The notes under the pieces: generated by a model
Told to the model about the DNA's origin: nothing
Database searches by the model: none
What the model saw: the letters and a program-made list of their open reading frames with translations, nothing else
Shown here: piece after piece, positions 22,840 through 34,125 of the stretch
Position numbering within the stretch: the stretch's first letter is position 1
How the letters are laid out: every line of letters starts with the position of its first letter
Source: Puccinellia tenuiflora
Lineage: Eukaryota > Streptophyta > Magnoliopsida > Poales > Poaceae
Assembly (NCBI GenBank): GCA_012064385.1
Contig: QRDG01000414.1
Location: forward strand, 1,821,280 to 1,885,279
DNA length: 64,000 nucleotides
Direction of reading: 5' to 3'
Translations under genes and position numbers: made by a program

Positions 22840-23170
22840 CCTGGACCCACATGTCATGTTGGGCGGTTGTGGGGCCCACATGTCAAGTGGGTGGTTGCGG
22901 GATCAACGTGTCTAGTGGGTAGGCCGGGTCCCACATGTCTGTGGGGTGGGACCCGCATGTCAGATGCAGGTGTGGGGCGGGTCCCACATGTCAGGCGGGA
23001 TATCATGGCATGTTGTTATCTGGTCCCACATGTCATACCCGCGGGTCCCACCGATGAGTTTAGTCAAAAGTCAATGTGTGTGCTTCTCCTTACAGTGGGT
23101 CCCGCCATTCAGAATAGTCAACAAGTCATTATGTGCTCATCATGTCAATGGGTCCCACATGTCAGTGAGT
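22840..23170 (+). repeat. Degenerate short repeats around GGGTCCCACATGTCA
   Basis: The core TCCCACATGTCA or close variants occurs many times in both perfect and decayed form over about 330 bp, with irregular spacing of roughly 15-40 bases. It is part of the CACTA right arm. Confidence 0.7.
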
Positions 23171-23503
23171 TCAAAACCATGGTTGAGTAGTGACACGCAA
23201 GCAAAAATGACACCTAAGCACTGACACGTAGGCAAGACTGCTGAGTTGGCGGTCAACTAATACGAGTGACCAATTAATTGGTCGTAATCGGGTAGAAGAA
23301 AAGTAGTAGGCTACTGCCGTTCGAACTATGACCAATTCATGCAATGAGGTTGTGACCTTTCTGAAAAATTTGGTCGTTATATTTTTGGGTTTGGACCCTC
23401 CAAAATAGCTTACGACCAAGTGGTTGAAATTGGTCATAAATCTATGACCAATTTTTCCATGGTCATTATCAAAAAGTCATAACCGAGCATATTTCTTGTA
23501 GTG

Positions 23504-24376
23504 ACTATATACGATTTACACTTTTTTTGATGGTTTACACCTTTTTTTGCGTTGTCATGGCTTGGGAGTTGGAACCATGATAGCATCCACAATGCAGCTT
23601 GGTTTTAAATGCTATCATTACACTATTGGATTATCAGGACACAATGATTTCCTTAAAAAAATCGACACAAAGGTCTTCTTAATACATGCATATACTTGAA
23701 AATTTTATGTGCGTATATATTTTTTGTGTATTTATTTTTTATGATTTTTTTTGAGAATTTCTGACGGAAGTATGTGGTCTGGTCACCGAAAATCCTTTTT
23801 GGAGCCTGGGCTACAAAGCACTGTATTCCAAAAAAAAAAATTAAAATATATTTTTTAAGTTTAAAAAAATCTAGAAAAAATCCTAGGTGTAGATAACGAT
23901 TTGATCTATGATTGTGCAAATTTTTAATTTCACATTCGTTGTATTTTAGCCTGGGAAAAATACAAATCTGAATATTTTTGGAAATCTCGAATCTGAACAC
24001 TGTTCGCCGACTCATATTCACTCATTTTTCATTTTTTCCCAGCCCAAAATACAACGAAGTTGGAATCTAAATTTTGCACACATATAGATCAGATCATAAT
24101 CTACATGTAGGAATTTTTCCCGAATTTTTTGGTACTCAAAAATGCAGATTTTTTTTTTTAAAAAAAACGAGCTCTGTGTAGCCCGATCTCCATAAATCCT
24201 CTCTCGTCTAGGATATGGAGTCTGTACAAAAGTAACGTTCGTGGGCCTTACGTTCGTCTAGCCATGGGCTCAATTACCGTGAAAACAAAGCTGAAAGTCA
24301 CGGGCTCTCATTGGCAACATCATATTGGACCTGCGCGTGACCTTCACATCCGGCACGAGAGGTGGAGGCCGAGACG
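23504..24376. other. F-box upstream region with an inverted-repeat element
   Basis: Between the CACTA element and the F-box start lies A/T-rich sequence holding a foldback element (23801-24191). The last 180 bases before the ATG include GGGCTC/GGGCCT motifs also seen upstream of the second F-box copy, so the proximal promoter is probably here. No clear TATA box is seen. Confidence 0.45.
23801..24191. mobile_element. Foldback MITE with long inverted arms
   Basis: The left arm (from GGAGCCTGGGCTACA) and the right arm (reverse complement GGAGATCGGGCTACAC) pair over most of their length. Inside, the stretches ending in CGTTGTATTTTAG and the matching CAAAATACAACG are also complementary. Possible decayed flanking duplication around AAATCCT. 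It resembles Mutator-like foldback MITEs. Confidence 0.7.
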
Positions 24377-26876
24377 ATGACGGCCAACGTCCGCCGCCGC
24401 CCTAGCTCGCCGGAGGCCACGCCGCTGGACAACGACGACCTTCTCTCCGAGATCCTCCTCCGCCTGCCCCCGCAGCCCTCCTCCCTCCCCCGCGCCTCCG
24501 CCGTCTGCAAGCGCTGGCTCAGCCTCGTCTCCGACGCCGGCTTCCTCCGCCGCTTCCGCCTCCACCACCGCCGCAACCCTCCCCTCCTCGGCTTCTTCGA
24601 CACGAACAACGGCCTCACCTTCCATCCAACCCTGGATGCCCCGAATCGGGTCCCGCTCGGGGGCTTCTCGCGGCAGCGCGACCACGACGACAGATTCATC
24701 CCCTTGGGATGCCGCCATGGCCTCGTGCTAATGTGGTACCGAAGGCGGAAACAGGTCCTGGTATGGGACCCCGTCACCCGCGACCACCACCGCATCGCCC
24801 TTCCTGCGCCGTTCAACGGAAAGTATATCCATATCAGCGGAGCGGTGCTTCGCGCCGCCGCCGGCGACGACCGCCACTTTCAGGTCGTCTTGGTAGTGGG
24901 AGGCGGCCGCAAGGAACTTCCTAGACGAGTTCTCGGCCGCGTCTACTCGTCGGACACCGGCGTATGGGGTAATCTCATCTCAACACCGATTTCACCCTGT
25001 AGTAGTCCGAAAACATCGAATATATGCAAGGCTTATATCGCTATGTTGTCAATGCATGTCCTGTCTGACGTGCCTGCTGTGCTCGTTGGGGATTCCCTTT
25101 ACTGGACTCTTGTTGGGGATTATGCTGGAATTCTCGAGTTTGATTTGGAGAGGCAAACCCTAGCTGTGATACAAGTGCCAGTGGGGCTGTATGGAGGGCC
25201 CGAGGATTTAACAGTTATGCGGGCAGAGGGTGGCGGGCTAGGTTTCCTCTTTGTGTCACGGTCGGACTCAAATGCCCAATTATGGCAGCTGAATACAGAT
25301 TGTGATGGTGCTGCTTCATGGGTGATGGGAAGAACTATTGAAATATACAAACTATTATCTTTGAAACCAAGGGTTTCGTTGGGAGAGTCCCCAGAAATTC
25401 TAGGGTTTGCTGAGTACAATAATATGGTGCTGCTCTCGACACGTACCGGTCCCTTCATGGTCCAGCTCGACTCATTGCAGTTCAAGGAACTTTCCCAAGC
25501 CAAAACGTGGTATGGTCCGCATCCATTTGAAAGTGTCTATACTGCAGGTAATAACACACACCCTTACACAGTTAAAATGCAGGTCTAACAAAACCAGATT
25601 AATTTGTGATAATTGCTTGATGGAATACCGTTCACATTCTTTTGTGTTAACCTGACAATTTTCAACTAGTGTCATCAATTATTTGTTTTGCTGTTTCATG
25701 GCTTCTTTAGCGTATAGCAATATCGTTCAGTAGTGATTTTTTTTTTCTGTTGATTGTGTGGTGGCGTTTTATGGGATGGTTATGATTTGGATTTACCTAT
25801 GTTTCTGGTAGCTAGTGTCCTTTATGTATTATGTCATCACTCATCAGTCCTTTGAGTCATTGCAATGTGACGTCATCGTTGTAATTTTGTCAACAAATAT
25901 GTAATGATATGTGTGAATATCATCCTATATCATATGTTATTATCATTGAACTATGTGGTTCATGTCAGAGCTAGCAAACTTTATCTATCAGTTTATTGTA
26001 AGAATATCCACACAGTAAAACAAGGAACATGAATGTTGGCAGATTCTTTCGCTAATAATTGAACTAATTTCTGCTCTTGCCTGCATATAGACATGCTAGA
26101 ATTGTATAACGGCAGTGTTAATGCATAGCTATAGTGCAGGGCTTTCTCAAGTTAAAGACAACTATATGAAAAACTTACCCACCAGAAAAACATGAAAAAA
26201 TAGCTTGAATCGATTGAAATGTCAAATAGGTAACTCCACAGGTACATTTGGAAGCTAGTTATGTTTGTTTCATCCAATATTGTTATCTTTTCTCATCTTG
26301 CTAACAATCTTAAATCCATAATGACCACCTGGCTGCACTTGTACGAATAGTTGTTCATTTTATCACTTGTAAGAGAGTCCTGCTGTGAGTGGCGAGTCCA
26401 TTTTTACTCGTGAAACACTAATAAATGGAGTTTATCTCATCTTTGAGGCTAAATTTATGTAAAATATGTCTAAATCCAAGTAGGAATGATTCGGAAATGC
26501 ATATGTAGGCATGATAACTTTTGTTGCTAGGATATACTATTATGATTATATTTTTCCGATATGGTGTGGACGAGCTTAATTAATACTGTAATTCTTTTAA
26601 CTTGTCTTTTCTGACAATAGCGCGAGTGTGCAAGCTCTTCATTTTTATGATATTAATCAGTAATATACTTTTTTGGGAATATTTTTCAATTTAACAGACA
26701 GTGTTGTTTTGTTTGTATATTCCTAAATTTGTATGGAAACAAAGTTGTTTTTCATAAGTTACAGCTTTCTAAATATATCCTTCTTGCCTCCTAGTGTTCG
26801 AATGTCATCAGTTCATTAACTTCTTATTCTTACAGATACTAACATAGTCGCTGGACACGATGTTGCTGAACTTTAG
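24377..26876 (+). CDS. F-box protein, two exons, intact
   Basis: Exon 1 24377-25547 and exon 2 26836-26876 (donor GTAATA, acceptor TTACAG) join in phase to 403 aa ending HDVAEL. The N-terminal F-box (residues about 16-60: LDNDDLLSEILLRLP, ASAVCKRWLSLVSD) is the surface that binds SKP1 in SCF ubiquitin ligases. The rest looks like a plant F-box-associated beta-propeller-like domain (LVWDPVTRD, LVGDSLYWTLVG, ILEFDLERQTLAVI). Start chosen at the first ATG; an upstream GTG is not credible in a plant. It was probably once head to head with AUG4. Two decayed paralogues lie at 28085 and 48580. The substrate is unknown. Confidence 0.85.
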
Positions 26877-27594
26877 CACACTACATAAGACGATGTCATG
26901 TTGCGTATTGGTTGAGCAGGTAAGCTTGTTTTCTGCATGTATGCCGAGATATCTGAACTGTTCTTAAAAAATATTCCTTTTCTTCTTACTAAAATTTCTC
27001 AAGTCCTGTATCAAATTGCAAGAGAGTACTTGTTTGCTCCACCTCCCCGCCTCTCATCATGCTTTGATGGCATGCGGCCTCCTGGATCCTTTTCCAAGCC
27101 CTGCTTCCTGTCCTCAGGAGGTCTCCATGCCAAGGTTTTGGTTACCGGTAGGAAAATATCCCGAGGGGCGTTTCTGGTTACCGCGGTTACCGATAAATCC
27201 TGACCGGTTACCGCACGAATTTTAAAACCACAATTCAAAAATTCAAATTTTTTTGTTCCCAGTTTAACCATTTACCGAGAGTTTTCGTTGAAATTTAAAA
27301 ATGCTGGGATTTTTCGCCCGGTACTACCATTTCCCGGGGGTGCTCGGGATACCCGGGGGTCCCAATATGTTTGCAAAAAAACCCCTAATTGTTTTTGGCA
27401 AACATATTGGACCCTGGTCGGCCTCACGTGCGAGTCACGTGACCGCTAACGGTGACACGTCAGCGATTTAACGGCCGCCGTGCCGGGACGACTAACGTGT
27501 CACTAACTCACAACTTGGTGACCTATAGTTTGCATTTTCCCAGTTTGTGTCTAATCCGCTCATCGGTGGCAACTTTGTGACCTCTCAGACGTTT
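26877..27594. other. F-box 3' flank with GGTTACCG repeats and a hairpin
   Basis: No gene is supported. Around 27130-27300 the motif GGTTACCG/CGGTTACC recurs. A near-perfect hairpin (27362-27410) follows. Beyond it is GC-rich single-copy-looking sequence leading into the AUG4 fossil. Confidence 0.5.
27362..27410. repeat. Hairpin, arms CCAATATGTTTGC
   Basis: CCAATATGTTTGC at the left pairs with GCAAACATATTGG at the right. The pairing continues through A/T runs toward a short loop, about 18-19 paired bases, and outward through GGTCC-like bases. Confidence 0.75.
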
Positions 27595-27960
27595 AGCTCT
27601 TCTTTCGCTGTCTCCACAAGTTAAATCCTGCAATGAGCAGTAAATACTACATGGTGGTTGCTTACTGCAAGGAGGAAAAACATTAAACACCTATTTCATG
27701 TTGCAAGGAAATAGTAAAGTGCTGCATCCCTCAATGATCAGATCAAGTGTAAGGTCAGATAAGTGTGATTTATCTGATCCTGTGGAATGCAGAGGTACTG
27801 TTTCCTTAGGGTATCTGTAACTCAAGAAATGGGGCTCCCGTAGCTAAAACAAAAGAACAAAAAGTGCAGTTCATTCAGTCCTATCAGTGATTACAGAAAC
27901 AAGAGCTTCAGATCTCAAATGATCATTCCAGCAAGAGCTTTAGGTTACGGGTCAACCCTT
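27595..27960 (-). pseudogene. Fossil copy of AUG4 3' exons
   Basis: The sequence is colinear with AUG4 281-640 on the plus strand. It includes a decayed version of the exon at 267-318 (near 27612-27635) and of the exon at 452-520 (near 27770-27840, still showing CAGTACCT...GCATT and the same flanks). Splice sites and frames are lost. It sits just upstream of the second F-box copy, so it is the AUG4 half of a duplicated block. Confidence 0.75.
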
Positions 27961-28431
27961 AGCTTAGCATAAATTTCCTGGGCTTTCCGTCTGCCTCGTG
28001 GGCTTTAATGTTTTCACTCATGGGCTTGTCAATATAATTCCCTTTTCAATCCCGCACCAGTAACCAGGAGCCCAGTAGAGCCATATGAGCATCATCAGCC
28101 AATGCCCTCGCTCGCCGGCGACGGCGCCGCCGCTGGAAGACGACGACCTACTCACTGAAATCCTCCTCCGTCTCCCCCCGCAGCCTTCATCCCTCCCTCG
28201 CGCTTCCGCCGTCTGCAAGCGCTGGCGCCACCTCGTCTCCTACCTCCGCTTCATCCGCAGTTTCCGCCGCCACCACCGCCGCAACCCTCCTCCCCTCCCC
28301 TCCTAGGCTTCTTCAGCCGACATGTTTACCGCATCGCCTTCCAATCTACCATGGAGCCTCCCAACCGCGTCCCGCCCGGCCGCTTCATGCTGTTGGACCG
28401 CTTCGGCCTCAAGCTCCTCGGATGCCGCCAT

Positions 28432-28779
28432 TGTTAGATTGATCTCAACGTGACCGAACCCAACGGCTCGATCACGTCCCTTGACTCTGCCCTGATCGGG
28501 GGCGTCTAACCGAAACGATTGAAGGGCCCCTTTGACCTGCGCTATAAAGAGAGGTGGGGAGGCCAGCAGCACGCACCACGAGGTTCACCGTGTGCAGCAC
28601 ACCCCACCGAGAGATACCTACCGATCTAGGTTTAGCGCAGTGCTCACGGGAAGCTCCTCCGCCGCCACACTCCACTCACTCACCTCGGTCTCTCTCTCTC
28701 TCGCATCCGTCACACCGCAAGGGTAAAACCCTAAAGATTGCACCGTAATTGATCTAGACTAGTGTTGTTGGTTATAACA
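28432..28779 (+). repeat. 5' LTR of the Copia element, with a 91-bp deletion
   Basis: It matches the 3' LTR but lacks 91 bases after CACTCACCTCG. The deleted stretch in the other LTR is bounded by CTCG on both sides, indicating a short-repeat-mediated deletion. CTATAAAGAG near 28541 is the likely TATA box. Confidence 0.9.
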
Positions 28780-28817
28780 TTTGTATCAGAGCTAGTGCTA
28801 GTTCTAGATCTTTTCGG

Positions 28818-29640
28818 TTGGAAAAGAAAAACAAAAGAAAAATCAAAAGAAAGAAAAGGAAGAGATTTCCCCTCCCCGAAACCCTAAATGCCAGATTCGA
28901 ACAAAAGAAGGCAAATGGGGAAAGAAAGCTCACCGGAAGGTCCTCGGATCTCGCCGGCAAAGTGCGCCGCCATTCTGGCCGCGCCAGTTCCTCTCGACCC
29001 AGATGCGCATCGGCAAGCCGAGGCATCTGGGAGAAGAACAAACTCCTTTGGGAGCAAAGAACCCTAACCCTAGATCGGATAAGAAACCGAATAAAAGGAG
29101 AAAAAGGAGATGGCATACTGCCGGATCTCCACCTACCGGTCGTCGCCGGCAACGTGGCACCGCCACTGCACCGCTTGACGACGGTGCGCTCACCTGCGGG
29201 TGGACGCACGCGACGGCAAGGGGCCAGAGGGGTGCCGGTCTCGACTTCGTCGCTGCGACGCGGAGCGAGAACAGAGGAAAAGATGGGGAGAGGGAGAAGC
29301 AGTTGGAGCGGCGCGCCGCGGCGGCGGTCATCGCCATCTCCGGCCACGGTGACCCCTCCGGCCAAGGCGCCGGCTGAGAGTAACGAGAAGAGAGCAGTGG
29401 GTGAGGGGGGAAATGAACTAGGGTTTCCCCCTCACCCGGACCGGCCGGCCGTTTTGATCGCGCGAGGAGCGCGGAGGGCCGTCAGATATGGAACGGACGG
29501 CTGGGATTGAAACCCTAGCTCGTCCCCGGGCCAGACGGGCCGAAAGAAGGGTGGCCGTGGGCCGCTGTGGCTGGCTGTGCGCCGCGCGCGTGCGGCGCGT
29601 AGTTAAATGGGCCTTGGGCTGAAAGTGTGAAACCGTGGGC
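28818..29640 (+). other. GC-rich leader of the Copia element
   Basis: The 230-codon plus-strand frame and the overlapping minus-strand frames here have low-complexity R/P/G-rich translations and no gag motif. I regard it as untranslated leader or captured GC-rich host sequence rather than a gene. Confidence 0.5.
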
Positions 29641-30016
29641 TGGGCCGCGCAATTTTAGACAGTGTTTTTCTCTGTGTTTTTTTACAGAAGCTGTTTTTAG
29701 TTGTTTTTTTGTCTAATTTTGGACAAACTTCAACTAATTTTTCCTATTCAAAATTATCCAACGAAAATTTTGTTTAGGATAATAGAATTGTTTCTGAAAA
29801 GTATAAAGTTCATGAATTCTTGTATTCATGTTTTTCCGCTGCAAATAGAGAAATGTGCTCCTTTTAAATTTAAAAGGTTAAAAGAATTAAAAGAGAGAAT
29901 TAAAATTTAAGAGGAGCATGTTAAAGTGATTATTTCAATGTTTATGATTCTGTTAAAGTTTTCACTGAGAAAATTTGTTTAGAGATCAAAAGAAAAGATA
30001 TACAGATTCCTCTATG

Positions 30017-30238
30017 AATTTGTTTAGATCTTTAATTAAATTCTCTAGGAGAATTTTAATTAAAGGACAGAAAAGTCTTTTAAGACAAAGTTTTTTGCTA
30101 AAAGATGATCTCTTTTCAAATTCAGTTAATTTGTTTAGATCTTTAATTAAATTCTCTAGGAGAATTTTAATTAAAGGACAGAAAAGTCTTTCATGACAAA
30201 GAATTTGCTAAAAGATTATCTCTTTTCGAAATTCATTG
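30017..30238 (+). repeat. Tandem duplication, unit about 111 bp, in the Copia interior
   Basis: AATTTGTTTAGATCTTTAAT and the following ~70 bases appear at 30017 and again, nearly exact, at 30128. Confidence 0.8.
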
Positions 30239-31280
30239 AATTTGTTTAGAGAACAGACCAGAACAGTGCAATGTTTGTGAAATACAGAGAATATTTTAAA
30301 GTTTCTACTGTAAATTAAAAGGACTATCCTCTAATTAAATTGGAACCAACGAGAAAATTTAATTAGAGAGGAGGAAAAAGCGAAATACTTGTTTAACAGA
30401 TTAATTATGGTATTGTTATTTTCTGACAAACGTTGATGATAGCAGTACTATAATTATATGAGTTCTATAGTCAAAGGGGTAGATCTCTGATAATTTTGCG
30501 TCAAAGTGATCAATTTTCAGAGAAAAGATAAAAGATCAAGAAATGCTCTTGAACTATAGAAATATGGATATTTCATGTTTCCGCTGCAATAGAATTGATG
30601 ATAATGTTATTTTCTGAACAGAGTTTTTTATTGCGATAGAAATATTATCATCATATTGTTTATAAGTTTTATGCATTGATTCTATTTCTCATTTTTGCCC
30701 AACGGTGATATAGAATTAGTGTAGAAAGATGATGTTTCATTCTAATTCTGCCCAACGGTGATTTAGAATATAAAAGACAGTTTTAAAAGTTTTAATATGC
30801 ATATTTTTAACCAGAACCACGTAGGATTAATTTTATGCTCATTATTGTTTAATGTTTTCTCAGACAAAGATGCTCATGCTTTCATTCGTGAAAGCAAAAA
30901 GATGGGTACTTGTGACCCGAAAGATGACCAAGTAAGGTCATAAAGTAAGAGAGTATGTTCTCTCTAAAGAATGACTGCAAAAAGAAAAAGAATTCTTGGA
31001 TATTAATCCAAGAATACAAATAGATCATTGAGAGTCTTGTTTGACAAATGTCTTTCATGTACTCTCCATGAAGAAAACAAAGAAATCATTCTGAGTTTTG
31101 TTTAACGAATTTCTTTCATGTACTCTATATGAAGAAATTTTTTAAACGAGCAACATGAAAGCTTAATTTGACTAACGTTGGATTAAGCATGTGTATAAAA
31201 GAGTATTCAGATTTATTTCTGAATTTGATGATTCAATATGCAGTCTAAAGAGCCAATTGTGGCATCTATGTCTCTTGATT

Positions 31281-31425
31281 ACCCGCATGACGGGAAAAGA
31301 CGATAATACCCGCATGACGGGAAAAGACGATAATAATACCCACGTGGTGGGAAAAGTCTGGGAAAATACCCGCATGGCGGGAGAAAATTTTGACAAAGGA
31401 CTTATCCTGTATGACAGGAGAAAGA
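31281..31425 (+). repeat. Short tandem hairpin repeats ACCCGCATGACGGG
   Basis: Four to five units of about 25-33 bases, each with a CCC(G/A)...(C/T)GGG inverted core followed by AAAAG or AGAAA, e.g. ACCCGCATGACGGGAAAAG. The repeats decay to the right (CCTGTATGACAGGAG). Confidence 0.8.
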
Positions 31426-32580
31426 TGTGACGACTCATGTGTTTTTATATCGATTGCACATTTTATGTGTCATAGTTATAAAACACTTAATGAGTCAAAA
31501 GAGAATGAAGTTACAAATGAACCTCAAGCTAAGAATGGTATGCAAGTGTGACTTGCAAAAAGTATCATTGAGAAAGAACTCTTGTGAGTTTTGAAAAGGG
31601 AATAAGGAAAAACTACTCCCATACATTAAAAGACAACTTCATTTTGAATAAAGCAGATAATTAAAGTTTTGAAATTGTGGCAAAAGGTTCTTGCCACATT
31701 TCGAGGGGGAGATAGAGAGTATTACAGAATAGACTCCCCTAAGTGATCTATGATGAATTGTGATCGTCTGGGGATTACGACGATCACAATAATGATACCC
31801 CTAAAGTAAAAAAGATAGATGTATTCTTGTATATTTTACAGCTCCGAAAGGAGACTAAGGACGGTACTCAAAGTACCATAAACAAGACATATTGACAGTA
31901 TAAACCCAAATAAAAAGGATTAGGAGATACACCATTTTGGAGAAAATGGAGTAATCTGGGGGAGCATGGTATGAACATACCTAAGGCTCGAATAGTTTTT
32001 TATCTGGGGGAGCTTGTTGCTTCATAAAAGAGATGAACAAGTAAACATGGATCTTGTGTTTTAGGTCCTTGTAACAGCTATTGCCTTTGGGAAATAGAAG
32101 ACTACAGAATTAATTGCCTCTAGGCAATGACAGAGCAACTACATCCCCATATGAGAAAAACAGATGACTATAAAGTCTATATCAGAGAAATTTAAATGAA
32201 GGTTGATCCCACCTCATTTAAAGAAATTAAAAGCAGCGCTCAATCATTTTTGACAAGTGTCTACTTGTCTCATTGATTAGAGACTATGTGAATCCCGACG
32301 ATGTTTGGGACTCATAAGTAATTTCCAATGTGACTCCAAAGGAAATATGTAAAAAGCGATTTTAAATCGAAAGATTTGTGCTAAGAGAATAAACAGATTA
32401 TAATGAGTGCTAATGGCACATAATGATCTGAGTTACATCAGATGAAAGTAAAGATCACAAGGGATCTTATGGACTAGAGCAAGTCTCTAGAATCAAAAGT
32501 TATTTTGGGTTAAAGAAAATGAGAGGACAATCGCATTTTTGCAAACTCATAGAATGGGAAATTCATTTCCTAATCCCGTG

Positions 32581-33500
32581 TATGTGGATGATATCCTACT
32601 TGCTAGTGGTGATGTCAATCTACTACCGGCAGAGAAAAGAAGTTCTTGTCCTCAAAAGAGTATTCTCGGTAGAGTGTCTCTCGTTATAAGTATCGAGATT
32701 AACTGAGAAAAGAAGAAAAGGGGTATTAGAAATATCACATGGACATGCTGAGAAGAAGTCTCTATAGCATGCATGTCGAGAAAACCTACGCCTGTTCTTA
32801 TTGACAAGGGTAATGAAATTGGGAACTTTAGTGTTCGAAGAGATAATATAGAACGGATCAAATGGATATGGTACCATATGCTTCCGCTATTGGTTGCTCA
32901 ATATTACCCTGAAAATTCACGTATCCGGGTTGTTTTGGCAATGTCCAATCCAGATATAGATCACTGGAATGGAATCAAAGATATCGGCCTCATGCTAAAA
33001 GAATCAAGTGCTCTCAAAAGGTTGTGAGTACAAAGATAGATCTATAAGAGTGCTCTCAAAAGGTTGTGAGTACTCTGAAAGAATTTGTGAAATGTATAGC
33101 GAAATCCACAATTGTCGCTAAATTTTCACATTTGGAGTTTTTGTGTGGAAAATCTCCAAAGAATTAAAAGTTTGACATCAGTGTGATGTAAAGACATGTT
33201 ATAGCATCATATGAGGCTAAGGGATAGGCAAAATGGTTAAGGAAACCTGTACCCGGAATTGATAATGGTTGACAACAGCAATAACCATTAAGTAGTTCAC
33301 TCCTAGACAATGAGTCAACTGTGGTGCCAAACACATTGACACAAAGTTATACGTTGTAAAGGAGAAAGTCCGGAATTATATTGAAATGCTTGGAGCATAA
33401 GAGGAACAGATAAAAGAAACACACAAGTGTTTGCAGATCTGCTAATTAAAGGCTTACCGCCCAGTGTGTTTTGAAGAACACATAGTCGACATGGGTTTAT
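32581..33500 (+). pseudogene. Remnants of Copia reverse transcriptase and RNase H
   Basis: YVDDILLASGD is readable at 32581-32613 (RT active-site box). HIDTKLYVVKEKV near 33332 and FADLLIKGLPPSVF near 33430 match the RNase H end of Copia polyproteins. Between them the frames are broken. The order fits Copia. Confidence 0.75.
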
Positions 33501-33686
33501 GGTATAGTCTATATGATTTCCGGACAATAAAGAGGCCCAAAAATATTAAAGAAACTATTTCAAAACAAAGAGGTATATTGTAGCTGTCTGATTCTATCGG
33601 CAATTGAGCTGAGACGATGAAACATGCTCTATATACTGATCTGTGATGAAATGAGTAAAAGTAAAAGCTGAGATCAAGGGAGAGAA

Positions 33687-34125
33687 TGTTAGATTGATCT
33701 CAACGTGACCGAACCCAACGGCTCGATCACGTCCCTTGACTCTGCCCTGATCGGGGGCGTCTAACCGAAACGGTTGAAGGGCCCCTGTGACCTGCGCTAT
33801 AAAGAGAGGTGGGGAGGCCAACAGCATGCACCACGAGGTTCACCGTGTGCAGCACACCCCACCGAGAGATACCTACCGATCTAGGTTTAGCGCAGTGCTC
33901 ACGGGAAGCTCCTCCGCCGCCACACTCCACTCACTCACCTCGCCACCCACCACCACACCACCATCGCCGGCTCCTGGAGCTCTACACCGCACGGAGGCAA
34001 GGTAGACACGCCGATTTCCCCTCTCTCCTCTCGGTCTCTCTCTCTCTCGCATCCGTCACACCGCAAGGGTAAAACCCTAAAGATTGCACCGTAATTGATC
34101 TAGACTAGTGTTGTTGGTTATAACA
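33687..34125 (+). repeat. 3' LTR of the Copia element
   Basis: A complete 439-bp LTR with TG/CA ends. It is followed directly by GCCATGGCCTC, the continuation of the F-box sequence. Confidence 0.92.

Larger units (their letters stand above)
3932..23503. mobile_element. CACTA-type DNA transposon, non-autonomous, expanded by nested insertions
   Basis: The left end CACTACAAGAAATATGCTCG at 3932 is the exact reverse complement of the right end finishing at 23503. Both sides are flanked by the 3-bp duplication ACT (3929-3931 and 23504-23506), the CACTA (En/Spm) signature. The subterminal arms are rich in GGTCAT/ATGACC motifs in both orientations, as expected for transposase binding sites. No transposase is visible. 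Of the 19,572 bp, most is later insertions: a hAT element (4602-5395), a solo LTR (6820-8247) and a Gypsy nest (8396-22422). What remains of the host element is roughly 3.3 kb. Confidence 0.88.
22423..23503. other. Right arm of the CACTA element, with repeats and a tRNA-like segment
   Basis: No gene is supported. From left to right it holds a 12-base G run (22445-22456), a tRNA-like stretch (22711-22780), a block of short GGGTCCCACATGTCA-type repeats (22840-23170), and the subterminal region rich in GGTCAT/ATGACC leading to the terminal inverted repeat. Confidence 0.6.
28432..34125 (+). mobile_element. Copia-type LTR retrotransposon, non-autonomous or decayed
   Basis: Two LTRs beginning TGTTAGATTGATCTCAACG and ending GGTTATAACA (28432-28779 and 33687-34125) are flanked by the 5-bp duplication GCCAT (28427-28431 and 34126-34130). 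After the 5' LTR, TTTGTATCAGAGC is a decayed initiator-Met tRNA primer site. A purine-rich AAGGGAGAGAA precedes the 3' LTR. Pol survives only as scattered motifs (see 32581-33500). Four substitutions separate the LTRs over about 348 aligned bases, so insertion is recent although the coding part is eroded. Confidence 0.92.

Noticed and set aside
24298..24816. 172-codon minus-strand frame over the F-box
   Set aside because: It is a mirror of the GC-rich F-box exon; the plus strand carries the conserved protein and splice sites.
28818..29510. 230-codon plus-strand frame in the Copia leader
   Set aside because: Basic low-complexity translation, no gag motif, matching open frames on the other strand.
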